A stretch of DNA of 64,000 nucleotides from Ahaetulla prasina (lineage: Eukaryota; Chordata; Lepidosauria; Squamata; Colubridae): contig NC_080539.1 of the NCBI RefSeq assembly GCF_028640845.1, positions 102,946,554 to 103,010,553 on the forward strand, given 5' to 3'. Positions 47,681 through 58,271 of the stretch are shown in pieces. How positions within the stretch are numbered: position 1 is the stretch's first letter; every line of letters begins with the position of its first letter. Below the pieces are notes generated by a model. That model did not search any database and was not told where the DNA came from. It saw only the letters and a program-made list of their open reading frames with translations. A program made the translations under genes and the position numbers.

Positions 47681-47880
47681 ATAACATAACATAACATAAC
47701 ATAACATAACATAACATAACATAACATAACATAACATAACATAACATAACATAACATAACATAACATAACATAACATAACATAACATAACAACAGAGTTA
47801 GAAGGGACCTTGGAGGCCTTCTAGTCCAACCCCCTGCCCAGGCAGGAAACCCTACACCATCTCAGTCAGATGGTTAACAG
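47681..47880 (-). mobile_element. CR1 3' tip with (ATAAC)n array
   Basis: More than 20 ATAAC pentamers (47681-47790) run directly into the reverse CR1 3' end (GAGTTAGAAGGGACCTTGGA, AACCCCCTGCCCAGG). The CR1 part is only about 90 bp, so the microsatellite is longer than its seed. Confidence 0.92.
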
Positions 47881-48115
47881 CGTATATGTAAGTGACAACT
47901 TATGCAAAGTTATTATCAATGATGCAGATTTTATGGCATGGTTAGACTGAACTAGAGGCAATTGTGCCAGAATACTTTTTATTGTTTTACTGCATTTTAT
48001 TACTATAAAACCTATGTAGTACGTTATATTATTTAGGCATAAAAATGAATTGACTAGAAATTGTTAACATTAATATTTAGATAACTTAAAAATTGAAAGA
48101 TAAAGAAATTTGTTT

Positions 48116-48247
48116 TGGAAGTGTCTTGGCGACGTTTGACGAAGTCTCATTCGTCATCTTCAGGCTTCAGCCTGCTCCCAGAAGCACGAAGCTGAAGCCT
48201 GAAGATGACGAATGAGACTTCGTCGAAACATCGCCAAGACACTTCCA
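48116..48247. repeat. Fold-back element with about 50-bp arms
   Basis: TTGGAAGTGTCTTGGCGACG at the left faces GCCAAGACACTTCCAA at the right. The arms continue through GAAGTCTCATTCGTCATCTT and its complement around a CCTGCTCCCAGAAGCACG centre. It is probably a MITE and is non-coding. Confidence 0.85.
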
Positions 48248-48724
48248 ATTTTACGCGGGAGAAAACCCGAATAACCAAAGATCTATAAAGAAATTTATAT
48301 CAATATTAACTGTGATTATTAAAATGTCAGTCTTAAGGTTATCTAACATTTACATCCAAAGGTAAAAGTGGAATGAATAAAAAACTGCAACGTACACAAA
48401 ACTATTTGTTATACAATAAAGGTTACCATTTAAGCTTATTGTTTAATACTAAGATCTCCACTGCATTATTATTGTTTGTGCATATTAAAGAAAAAAGAAA
48501 AACAGACAAAATAACAATAACAAAAAGTAAAAAAGAAACTCAGCTATTTGGTTTTCAACTTTCCCCTTTTAGTGCCTCCAACAATTTACAGTGTTTATAT
48601 GCATTTAGGGCCCCTTAGAAGCATGTCAGAAAATTCCTGCCATCCAATGTTCGGAACCGCACACTATGGATTTAGCCTCTACAATCACTTTGGGTTAATT
48701 TAATCTGGATCCTTGGTGCTCTGT

Positions 48725-48955
48725 AAATTTGAGCTGTGGTGGCGCAGTGGTTAGAATACAGTATTGCAGGCTAATTCTGCTAACTGCCAGCAATTTGGTA
48801 GCTTGATTCTAACCAGCTCAACCTTCATCCGTCTGAGATCAGTAAAATGAGAATCCAGATTATTGGGGGCAATATGCTGACTCTGTAAACCACTTAGAGA
48901 GAGCTGTAAAGCTCTGCAAAGCAGTATAGAAGTCTAAGCGCCATTACTATTGCTA
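48725..48955 (+). mobile_element. tRNA-derived SINE
   Basis: The A-box-like GGTGGCGCAGTGGTTAG and B-box-like TAGCTTGATTCTAACC are followed by a body with GGGGGCAATATGCTGACTCT and a GTAAACCACTTAGAGAGAGC tail. The form matches a widespread squamate tRNA SINE I have seen; the family name is uncertain. It lies in HEBP2 intron 1. Confidence 0.75.
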
Positions 48956-49039
48956 AATCTCTCAAGATAACTTTGAGGATCAATCCCATTACTTGTTGAA
49001 TGAGGCTAATCCAAGGCTGGAAATGAAAACATAAGTCAC

Positions 49040-49114
49040 CTGATTTGGTAATGCAGTCCATTTAGGCATCTCCAAGCCAGAAGAAAAAAGGGCTTGTTTT
49101 ATAGTCTTCAACAT
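49040..49114 (-). CDS. HEBP2: HEBP2 coding exon 1 with start codon
   Basis: A 75-nt phase-0 coding piece ends at the donor CAG|GTGACT. It reads MLKTIKQALFSSGLEMPKWT, then ALPNQ. The MLK.IK..LF start resembles the N-terminus of HEBP1 and avian SOUL more than human HEBP2, whose N-terminus is longer and alanine-rich. The ATG lies one base after a strong acceptor on the minus strand (CTTTTTCTTTTTGTTTATATAG|G). An upstream non-coding exon is therefore likely, and the CpG island near 51.5 kb is the obvious site. Confidence 0.88.
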
Positions 49115-49822
49115 CCTATATAAACAAAAAGAAAAAGTTACAGCTCTTCTATATTATGGGTTAAACCTAGACGTTCATGAAGTTCAATCCTTTTGAAAAA
49201 GGATCTGCAAAAGATTTTAGCTTGAAGGTTTTTAACAACTACAACATAAAGCAAACGTTTTATTCTCATCTCTTCAATTTTTTAAGTTGATGAGAGGAAG
49301 AAAAGCTATGGCTAAGAGAACAAGGAAAAGAACTGTGTAACAAAACTAAGCAAATACATTTGCAGAAATCACTAAGTTAACTTGTTTGGATTAAGGAGCA
49401 GTTACTTTTATAAAAATAGAAACCCTTTATGGTTGTATTTGCTGAAAATGGATAGAATGAATTGATGATTTTTGAATTTATTGATTAAAAAGGCTTGTTT
49501 AACAAAAGAAAAGCATATATAGTGTGAAAGTGTGGAGATACAATTAGTGTAACAGCTGCAAAGTTGAAAAGTTGCCTCTTTACATTTTTTTCTTTTCCTT
49601 TTTGTTATCTTTCGCTATCTTTAAATCTTCTTTTTCTATTTTTTCTTTTTGTAGTTTTTAAGCCTATATAGAAACCTCTAATAGTAAAAAATTACTTTAA
49701 AAAAAAAGACTGTAAACACAGATATTATGTTAATAAAACACAGATGTAAACATCCTGGATACAAGTTTGCTCTGAGACACCCTGTTCTTTTAACTGGGTT
49801 TGTTGTATAGTGTCCTCTACAG

Positions 49823-50012
49823 CAGGGGTCACCAACCTTTCGGACCTCAGGGACCACTAAATTCATAATTATAAATCCCGAGGACCACTAATATGATTTA
49901 AAAAAAAAAAGTATTTAGTGCAATATAAAAAATGCAAATAATTTTTCTGCGGACCACCAAAATTTTCTTGCAGACCACCAGTGGTCCACGGACCACTGGT
50001 TGGTGACCACTG
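49823..50012. mobile_element. hAT-like MITE with CAGGGGTCACCAACC ends
   Basis: A 190-bp element with termini CAGGGGTCACCAACC and GGTTGGTGACCACTG and internal repeated GGACCAC motifs. The flanking 8-mers CTCTACAG (49815-49822) and CTCCACAG (50013-50020) match at 7 of 8 positions, as expected of an ageing hAT target duplication. Confidence 0.85.
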
Positions 50013-50671
50013 CTCCACAGCACCCTGTTGATCAATTTGGTGGAACTCTCAAGGCTGAAGTCCTCCTCCTATATTCACCATTCCTTAAGTTGATAGCTCT
50101 TGCATTCCTCCCAGAAGCACTTCGGGATTGCACTGATTCCAAATGTCAGCGGTATACCATTTATTCTGCACCAGCAGGGCTCCCCTGGATTTGTTGTGCT
50201 TCTCTATCCAAAGAATAAAAGTCCCATTTCAGGAACTGTCACAACTGCATCGCCTGCATATCCTGCCCGATTCTTCGCTTCGCTTATTCAGCAAAGGGCT
50301 AAACCTGAATCCCGTTCAAAGTTCGAAGAGTTGAATTGGGACAGCACTGCAGAAAAAAACAATTGCTACCAACCTGCCTTCCATTGAGGAAGTCAAAAAG
50401 AGGGCTGTGAAAATATTTACGCCCCCCTCACATCCTGGACATAAACTGTTTTAATTCCTACCCTCAAAACGACGCTACAGAGCACTGCACACCAGAACAA
50501 CTAGACACAAGGACAGTTTCTTCCCGAACGCCATTACCCTGCTAAACAAATAATTCCCTCAACACTGTCAAACTATTTACTAAGTCTGCACTACTATTAA
50601 TCTTCTCATCGTTCCCACCACCCATCTCCTGTATGACTGTAACTTTGTTGCTTGTATCCTTACGATTTATA

Positions 50672-50783
50672 TTGATTTTTTTTTTATTTTGTCACAACAT
50701 TATATACAGGAACATATATTGAAAGGAAACAATAGGACAGGAACGGTAGGCACTTTCGTGCACTTATGCACGCCCCTTATATA
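50672..50783 (-). mobile_element. Second LINE tail, nested
   Basis: TTTTATTTTGTCACAACATT and CACTTATGCACGCCCCTTAT are the reverse complement of the tail at 59035-59205 (GGGGCGTGCATAAGTGCACC, TTGACAAAATAAATAAA). TATATTG-like bases flank it on both sides. Confidence 0.75.
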
Positions 50784-50816
50784 TTGTTTCCTGATTGCTT
50801 ATTTGTACCCCTGGAC

Positions 50817-50889
50817 CAGGGTCTGCAAACTTGGCTCCCTCGGAGTTGAAGTCCACAAGTCTTAAAAGAGCCAAGTTTGGAGACCCGTG
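50817..50889. mobile_element. hAT-like MITE, copy C (internally deleted)
   Basis: A 73-bp element with CAGGGTCTGCAAACTTGG and CCAAGTTTGGAGACCCGTG termini, and perfect 8-bp target duplications CCCTGGAC (50809-50816, 50890-50897). Only one set of inner arm sequence (GGAGTTGAAGTCCACAAG) is kept. Confidence 0.9.
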
Positions 50890-51179
50890 CCCTGGACTAT
50901 CATTAAGAGTTGTATCTTACGATTCTTGATGAACGTACCTTTTCTTTTATGTAAGCTGAGAGCATATGCACCAAGGCAAATTCCTTGTGTGTCCAATCAC
51001 ACTTGGCAATAAAAAATTCTACTCTATTTCCAGGGGGGGGGGAAAGGCCTATGGGATATGTAGTTCCAAACATAACTTATCAAAACGAAACTTATCCCTG
51101 CCTTTCGGCCAAACTCACCTTTCTGTTAGCCTCTTCTCTGCTCCCCCAAGCAGGAACTTTTGCAAAAGGCAACAGGGTT

Positions 51180-51900
51180 TATTTGGGGGGGGTGGGGCAT
51201 AACATTTCTAGCCTCGAGAGTCGTGGGGCGGGGCTGCCCAGCTCAGGGTGGATTGAATAATTATTCTCCTCTTCCCTCCCTCCCTCCCCCGAAAACAGCA
51301 GAAAGAAACTGCTGGTGGACTCGGGGAAGGGGTGGGGAGAGAGACAGGGAGAATTCGGTTTTCTGATTGGTTGCGAATGGGCGGCATCTACGCCCATGGG
51401 GGGGATTTTAAGGGAGCCTCGGCCGGCTGTTTTGCTGGAGGGGGAAAAGCTTCTGCTTTTGTTGGCGCTTGGTGTGGGATGTCGCTTGTTGGGGAAAGGA
51501 GTGAGCTCATGGCCTCCTGTCAGATGCCCAGAGGGGGAGGAGAGGGAGAGATGAAAAGGGCTCTTTGAAGCAGAAGGCATTCGTGTTTATCTCGCCCGCT
51601 CACTCCCACAGCGCTGCATTCCTCTTCGCTGAGGGAATTGCTTGCCTTTTCGACGGGGCGGCTCGCTCCGAAGGCGGGGCTGGCTTTCGCTTCGGCCGAG
51701 GGGCGTTTCTCGCGCTCGGAGGTGGAAAGGAAAGTTCGGCACTCGAAGTTTGCGCTCTTGGGAGGACAAATTGGATGTTCACTTCGCAATCCCACGCTCT
51801 CGTTTTGCGTTTACGGGGAGGGACGCGTGCTTGGCGCTTTGCACGGCAAAGCCAAGCAGCAAGCAAGCAAGGTTTCGCGGTTAGGGTTTGATGAGGGTCC
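51180..51900 (-). promoter_or_regulatory. HEBP2: CpG island, probable HEBP2 promoter and 5' untranslated exon
   Basis: This is a roughly 700-bp GC- and CpG-rich block in otherwise AT-rich DNA that matches no repeat seen elsewhere in the window. It contains a consensus NF-Y/CCAAT box (CTGATTGGTT, 51363-51372; AACCAATCAG on the minus strand) and a GC box (GGGCGG, 51379-51384). It lies about 2 kb upstream of the HEBP2 start codon, which itself follows a splice acceptor. The many overlapping ORFs here reflect a low stop-codon frequency, not coding. Direction and target gene are inference; a bidirectional promoter is possible. Confidence 0.6.
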
Positions 51901-51974
51901 TCTAATGAAATCTTGCCCAGTGTTTCAAGACTTTCTCTTTTTTCTTTTTGTAAGAATGCCAAATTCTTCTTCTT

Positions 51975-52235
51975 AGAATAGAATAACAGAGTTGGAAGGG
52001 ACCTTGGAGGTCTTCTAGTCCAACCCCCTGCTTAGGCAGGAAACTCTACACCATTTCAGACAAATGGCTATCCAACATTTTCTTAAAAACTTCCAGTGTT
52101 GGAGCATTCACAACTTCTGGAGGCAAATCGTTCCACCGATTAATTGTTCTAACTGTCAGGAAATTTCTTCTCTCCTTGATTAGTTTCCACCCATTGCTTC
52201 GTGTGTGATTCGGGGTAAGAAAGAACACGGGCAAG
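51975..52235 (-). mobile_element. CR1 LINE 3' fragment
   Basis: Reverse strand: AGAATAGAATAACAGAGTTG tail, then the CR1 3' UTR, then ORF2 C-terminus (SNGWKLIKERRNFLTVRTIN, RWNDLPPEVVNAP, SHLSEMV). It begins about 75 bp past the CpG island. Confidence 0.9.
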
Positions 52236-52540
52236 AACACGGAGTAAGAGAGCTAAAAATCAGTTGGATGTGCACCTGAATCATTGCGCAAAATAACGCA
52301 CCTGAAAAGATTGCTCGACTGCAGATGGTGGGTGTACATTCTTCCATACTTTCACTTGCACAAAAAGCTCATTGTTAGAACCACCAGGAATAATACTTAT
52401 GTTGCAACTTTCAATTGCTTCTGCATAAATCAATATAAATAAAAGTTTCTTACCTGTCCAAGTTTATTCTCCCAAATATCACAAGAAGTAAGATTAAATT
52501 CTCAAGTGAGATTAGTAGTATCCTGGTAAGAATGTCTCAA

Positions 52541-52615
52541 AGGTGCTTTTTCAAGAGGCTTCAGACTCTTGAAAAAACACCTTTGGGACAACTATGACTG
52601 TGAATCTCCGTAGAC
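52541..52615. mobile_element. Fold-back MITE (AAAGGTGCTTTTTCAAGAG family), copy 3, deleted
   Basis: TCAAAGGTGCTTTTTCAAGA faces CTTGAAAAAACACCTTTGGG with only about 10 bp between. AATCTCCGTAGACATTC follows, as in the other copies. Confidence 0.75.
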
Positions 52616-54184
52616 ATTCCCGGTAAGAATGCCATTTCTCATGGCAATGATCTAGCCATCCAATCTAACCAATCGTATGGGAGAGCTGATATACTCAACC
52701 TTTTTGAGAAGTACATATAACACTGGCCTTTTTAGATATCCTATCAACAGCACTTAGGAAATACTATTGACTGCATTAGAATTAAGGATTACTATATCAC
52801 TATTCTCAGGCTTACCTAAATCTCAAATATTTTTACTGTGAACAACAATATATACATATGTATAGACTTTATCTAACATCCAGAACCTTCTCTATAATTT
52901 CCTATGTTCTTTGAACCCCCTCCTGAGCTTGGAAATACCTTTGAGCAAGTTTCTAAATATTAATAGTTTTAATGTATTTTCAAAGTACTTAATTTTAATT
53001 TGGTTTTATTGGTTTATCTTTATATTGTGAATTGCCAAGAGATCTTGGTAGTCACTGATATATAAAGTAGGAATGGGATAGAAAGTAAACTATTATTAGG
53101 CTAAGAAAGTAGAGACAGTCTGAAAACTATTGGTTTCCGATATTTATTATGTTGATACAATAATCTGTCCAACTAGAAAGGCAATGTCAGTCAAGTGACT
53201 TGAATTTAAAGAGGATTGGCCTGTTTAATTCCAACTTATTTCTTAACAACTTCTACTAAAAATAAATAAGCAATATAGCTATAATAACAGAGACGTTATA
53301 CTGATGCAATCATTTAATTAAAAAATGTAGAATGCTAGTTCAACATAATGATGTTAATTCATTCCTTAGTGTAGAATGCATTTGTCCTAAAATGTTTATC
53401 TGGATGACAACAATTGGCAACAGGCAATTGCTTTTTGAAATAACTGATTTTTTGAAATAAATATGAATAAAGCATCCACATCAATTACAGTAGCTATTTA
53501 TTTATTTACTTATTTTATTTGTATGCTGCCCATCTCACCTATAGGCAATTCTAATTTACCAAGAAATTATTTGTTTCTGTTTTACTAACATATATATGTA
53601 AAATGTTAGTTATCAGATAAAAAGTAAGTTTGCCCCATTGATGGATATTACTTAAAGCATTACTTTGCCTGTTGACTTATGAAAACTATGCAACTAAACA
53701 TTCATATAGATATGTTATCGATCAAAATGGCTGTGATAATTGTTCTCAATTTTCTATCTAAAACTATGATGTTGAAATACAGCTAAAAATTCAATGTTCG
53801 TTTATTTCAAAACATTTATATAGTCACCATTGTTATACCAAGCTCCCAATCAAGAATTAAAGAATATTATAATAAAACAACTGAAAACTATATTAAGACT
53901 GTTAAAGCCATAAATGTGAAAACAAAACAAAATCCTGGCTCCAAGTTAAACTTCTGGCATACAGTCACCTCATCCTATACCAGCACTTGGTTAAATCTTC
54001 AGTGCCTTTTAGAAGGCTAGGAGGATAGAGGTCTGCCATACCTCAGAGAGAAGAAGATTCTGGAGGGGCAAGGGAAAAGGCACATTTCCTATAAGGTGAC
54101 ATTGTATAAAGAAAGACACCAAAAGTATTCCTAGCCTATCTATTCAGATAGAACAGTCCTTATGGAAATGTTGTTCTTGCAAAT

Positions 54185-54418
54185 AGATAGATGATAGAGA
54201 TCATAGATTAGAGAGAGAGAGAGGGAGGGAGGGAGGGATAGATTAGATAGAGGAATCGATGGATAGATGGATTGGATGGATAGATGAATGGATGGATGGA
54301 TAGACAGACAGACTGAATTTCTTGTGGCAGGAATGTAATCTACCTGAAAAGCAAAATAAATAGATGATGATAGGTAGGTAGGTAGGTAGGTAGGTAGGTA
54401 GGTAGGTAGGTAGGTAGG

Positions 54419-54470
<52 letters not shown>

Positions 54471-54565
54471 AAGAAAGATAGAGGGATAGATTGGATGGAT
54501 GGATGGATGGATGGATGGATGGATGGATGGATGGATGGATGGATGGATGGATGGATGGATAGACA
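54185..54565. repeat. Compound tetranucleotide array: GATA, TAGG, GGAT
   Basis: Successive blocks include GATA/GAGA mixtures, GGAT (about 54255-54300), TAGG x12 (about 54370-54420), GATA x12 (about 54420-54470) and GGAT x18 (about 54493-54560). GATA and related tetranucleotides are abundant in snakes (Bkm-type repeats). Spurious ORFs of YLSI and HPSI repeats arise on the reverse strand. Confidence 0.96.
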
Positions 54566-55293
54566 GAAATGTAATCTATCTGAAAAGCAAAGTAAATAAA
54601 TAAAAATTTTAAATACTTTATTGTTTTTAATGTAGCCATATTTAACTTTATCTTATATAGAGAATTAAAAGGTTACAGGATTTGTTCTATTTAAAAGTAG
54701 AAAAAACATGAAATTATTTTGTACACAGTGCAGAAAACCACCACATTGGTGTATAAGTATCTTATTGTGCTTTCCAATCATTCTCCAAATTTTCCACTTA
54801 TCTTGAAGTGGAAGGATCTCAAAAGATTGCACATTTATTGTGTGTACCAGTCAGAGGCCTTACTCTCCAGATACATTTCAAAAGTCATGTATAATCTGTA
54901 GTATTTTGATATGTAAACTTGATTATTTGTTGAATTCATAAAATGTCTAAGAAATATTACTGCATTACAAACATTAAAGCCCTTTCAGTTATGTATATGT
55001 ATAATTCCAGTCTAGTTGCTTTCCAACACAGTTGTTGCAATCCAACTCACTTCAATTTTACCTTCTAAAACATCTGTATGTAATTTACTCCAGGAGATTT
55101 AATCTTTCCTTCACCCAGTACTGCTGCCTGGTATGCTATTTCAATATCTGTTCCTTTTGAAATCGATGCTGTTAAAATTAATCCCTGGAAGCTCCATTGT
55201 GCTTGTACTGATTGCCTTGCTTTGAGTTCTTCTTGTTTTGTTTTCAGAAGTCATAATAGGCTGAGAACCCTGACCGAAAGGATTTCGGTGTGC

Positions 55294-55677
<384 letters not shown>

Positions 55678-56079
55678 CTAGGAGAAACCAAGACAAGAAT
55701 ATGTATCAGGCCTTTGCCAATTTCATTTTATGTGCATCCTGCCTTTCATAAAAACACCATCTCAAGGCAGATAAACAGCAGCATCCAAGAAGCCCAAACC
55801 CATTGAAATAAGCAAATTAATAAAGCATAAACATAGATCTAATAGAAAGTGCTGTTTTCAGAGTGTGCACAACCGAGCAATGATACTGCCCGATCAGTCC
55901 ACCAAGCAGGTTCTCACTTGCATTTAGAAAATGCCTCCACCTAAGGGCTAATCCATCTCTTCTTCAAGCCTTGGAGATATAGATTGGCACTTGCTACTGC
56001 CCGCTATCACTCAAGAAGAAAACCTTACTATGGAAGTTCAGAGGCTGCTTGAAAATAGCAAGTGCAAAGACTCTAGTCC

Positions 56080-56310
56080 CAAAGGTGCTTTTTTCAAGAG
56101 GCAACTGGACTTTCTGGTTTTTCTTTGAAGACGTTTCACTTCTCATCCAAGAAGCTTCTTCAGCTCTGACTGGATGGTGGGTCAGAGCTGAAGAAGCTTC
56201 TTGGATGAGAAGCGAAACGTATTCAAAGAAAAACCAGAAAGTCCAATTGCCTCTTGAAAAAGCACCTTTGGGACAACCGTGACCTGAATGATTGAGAATC
56301 TCCATAGGCA
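56080..56310. mobile_element. Fold-back MITE (AAAGGTGCTTTTTCAAGAG family), copy 4, full palindrome
   Basis: Arms of roughly 95 bp (about 56083-56180 and 56175-56275) carry GGACTTTCTGGTTTTTCTTT, TCATCCAAGAAGCTTCTTCA and their complements. They are nearly perfect. GATTGAGAATCTCCATAG follows, as in copy 1. Confidence 0.85.
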
Positions 56311-57670
56311 AAGACTCCGTAGCCTCCTTTTCTATGGCAATAATTACTTCCATCAAAACCCAAAATCATTGATTATATCTAATGTTTTCTCCTGCCAATA
56401 GGAACAATCCTTGACAGGAGTTCTTTTAATTACATCTCAGAAAATGGGAGGTTAGAGGCAAAGTATCCTACAGCACCACCTCTTATCCCAATTTAGAGCA
56501 TCCTTGAACACCTGTAGTAGCATTTCTAGAGTTTCAGGTGTTAAAATGCCCTCTTTGCCCTTATCCCACTGGAAAAGTACCACTGAAACAGAAAGTTTCC
56601 CTAGATGGAAGGAAATAAGGATCCAGATCAGTATATTTATCTCCCTTATATTGCCTCTACTGTTATCAGATAGCAACTGTTCCTCTAAGGTTTCCCCCTA
56701 CAGCTATCAGAGGGCTGGTTTAGCAACTCAGTGATTGGGATTTTTTAAAAACCTGATGTCTTTATATGTTCCCTTTCCCAAAGGAAGTACAGTGTACTTT
56801 TGGCAAACTACTCTTTCTCAGTATGATTTCACAACTAACACTTTCCAAATCTATTTAAATTATGACTGAATCATATAAACATATTATCTTGCAACGTAAT
56901 TTATCCTCATCCATGCACTTATCTCACCATGCTAGAAGTAACTATAACCAAGGGTTTTCCCCCTTATCATTCTAAATTTTTCTTCCCCCATTTAAGTACC
57001 ATCTTAAAACTTTGATAAGGATAAATAGATTTTTAAAAACCCAGATGATGGCTACTAGTTTTGCTGCCAAATAAACCACAGTTTTCGCTATTTGTCCGAT
57101 GTGATTTTGGTAGGGTACTTAAATTACTTTAAGAGACACCCTTTGGTGTCTCATTTCTTTTAAATTTATCTACCTGTCCCACTTTAAGAAATTTATGCTA
57201 ATAACCAAACAATTTTTTTTGTTAAATGATAATTTAACTGGGATAAAAATGTTTATGTAAGGCATACATGGAAATGGGAACCGTTCTAGGCAGAATTGTG
57301 GAACTTAACTGAATGGAATAGGACACCATATTTTTGAGAATACAAGTTGACACTTACCTATTTTATTGTTATATTTTGTGTTGTCAAAACAATCTAACAA
57401 TTAAAAAAGCAAAAGTGAATTGCCTTAATAGATTTGTCAAGGACGTATATATGGTTTTTATTTTTCATCTTGTTTTTGTTAAGTTATCATCATTCTTCAT
57501 ACCTAGATTTAATCTTATTTCAAACAACTGCAGAAAACAGGGCCCATGGTTTCCTACTTGTATTAACACATGTCAGATAGCAAATAATGATTTCTATTTA
57601 TAGACATAGGGGGAAATGACAACACAAACTCAGTCTATTTTACACTTGCATTAAAACATTGGGCATCCAC

Positions 57671-57743
57671 AAGCCCGCTTGGAGTTTGCAAAAAAGCACC
57701 TGGAGGACTCTCAGACTGTGAGGAACAAACTCTAAGCAGGCTT
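57671..57743. mobile_element. Inverted Tc1 transposase segment forming a hairpin
   Basis: The plus strand at 57673-57729 reads ARLEFAKKHLEDSQTVRNK, a Tc1/mariner transposase segment. The rest of the transposase is on the minus strand (58248-58736). The minus strand at 57749-57731 itself reads K-A-C-L-E from the same protein position, so 57671-57688 and 57726-57743 are inverted repeats (16 of 18 bp) around a 37-bp loop. Confidence 0.8.
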
Positions 57744-57749
57744 TCATGT

Positions 57750-58271
57750 TGTTGTGTCTTGCCCGCCCTCAGAGCAGCCGGGGCCTTCTTACCTGCTCCC
57801 GAACACTGAGGAATGTATGCCTCCCGGCCCAAGTCCTGGCTCCATGCCCACACAAACTGCAGAAGAAGGAGCATCTCCCGGCCCCAGCCCTGACTCCATG
57901 CTCAGGCAAACGGAGCAGCTAGACCCCTCCCCCTCCTCCACAGCATGTGAGCCTGAGGAGGGTTTATTCCCAACAGCTGCTGATTGGTGTGACCCTCGCA
58001 TCAGAAGGCTGGATAGGCGGAGGCAACAGAAGGAAGGGAGGGGCAGGCCTTAATGAGTGCTGAGTCATGGAGCCACACCCCATGGCCTATATAAAGGATC
58101 TGCTTTCTGGCAGTCTCTGAGTCAGGCAAAAGTCGAACTTATCTTGCTGAAGTCACTTACTGGTCTCCTGCCTGCTCTGAGGACTTTGCTAGGACTTTGG
58201 GCAGAGCTGCAGAGGCAAGCCTGATTCGGATTTCCCTGACCCGGCCGTCAGCGGAGGAGTGGGACACGACA
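57750..58271 (+). mobile_element. Solo LTR of a retrotransposon, inserted in Tc1
   Basis: A 522-bp unit opens TGTTGTGTC and closes GACACGACA (imperfect inverted TG..CA ends), with perfect 5-bp target duplications CATGT at 57745-57749 and 58272-58276. It has a TATA box (TATATAAAG, 58088-58096) in plus orientation and a roughly 57-bp imperfect tandem repeat (CCCGGCCC.AG.CCTG) near 57823-57905. No internal gag-pol is present, so LTR-LTR recombination removed it. A 5-bp TSD suits Gypsy- or ERV-type elements. The open frame inside is incidental. Confidence 0.9.

Larger units (their letters stand above)
50020..51028 (+). mobile_element. LINE 3' portion, forward copy, with two nested insertions
   Basis: The decayed ORF C-terminus (about 50020-50600) and 3' UTR (CTGTATGACTGTAACTTTGT) are interrupted by a reversed tail of a second LINE (about 50672-50783). 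They resume at ATATTGTTTCCTGATTGCTT, are interrupted again by a hAT-like MITE (50817-50889), and end with AATTCCTTGTGTGTCCAATC and CTACTCTATT near 51028. The uninterrupted order is shown by the copies at 3663-3930 and 24318-24590. Confidence 0.75.
52236..55293. other. Intergenic region between HEBP2 promoter and SMIM28
   Basis: Contains a deleted fold-back MITE (52541-52615), LINE-tail motifs near 53506-53560 and about 53795-54080 and the tetranucleotide array at 54185-54565. The rest is AT-rich without recognisable genes. The SMIM28 3' UTR should extend below 55293; a TTTATT (AATAAA on the minus strand) occurs near 54613. Confidence 0.5.

Noticed and set aside
51179..51976. Several overlapping 60-130-codon frames on both strands
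   Set aside because: They fall in the CpG island, where stop codons are rare. None has family motifs, and the frames contradict each other.
54340..54639. YLSI/HPSI repeat protein and CRISPR-like regular spacing
   Set aside because: This is a simple tetranucleotide array with no spacers, in a vertebrate genome.
57754..58053. Open frame of 99 codons rich in Pro/Ser and GPSPG repeats
   Set aside because: It lies wholly inside the solo LTR (57750-58271) and reflects its GC-rich tandem repeat; no homology to a host protein is recognised.
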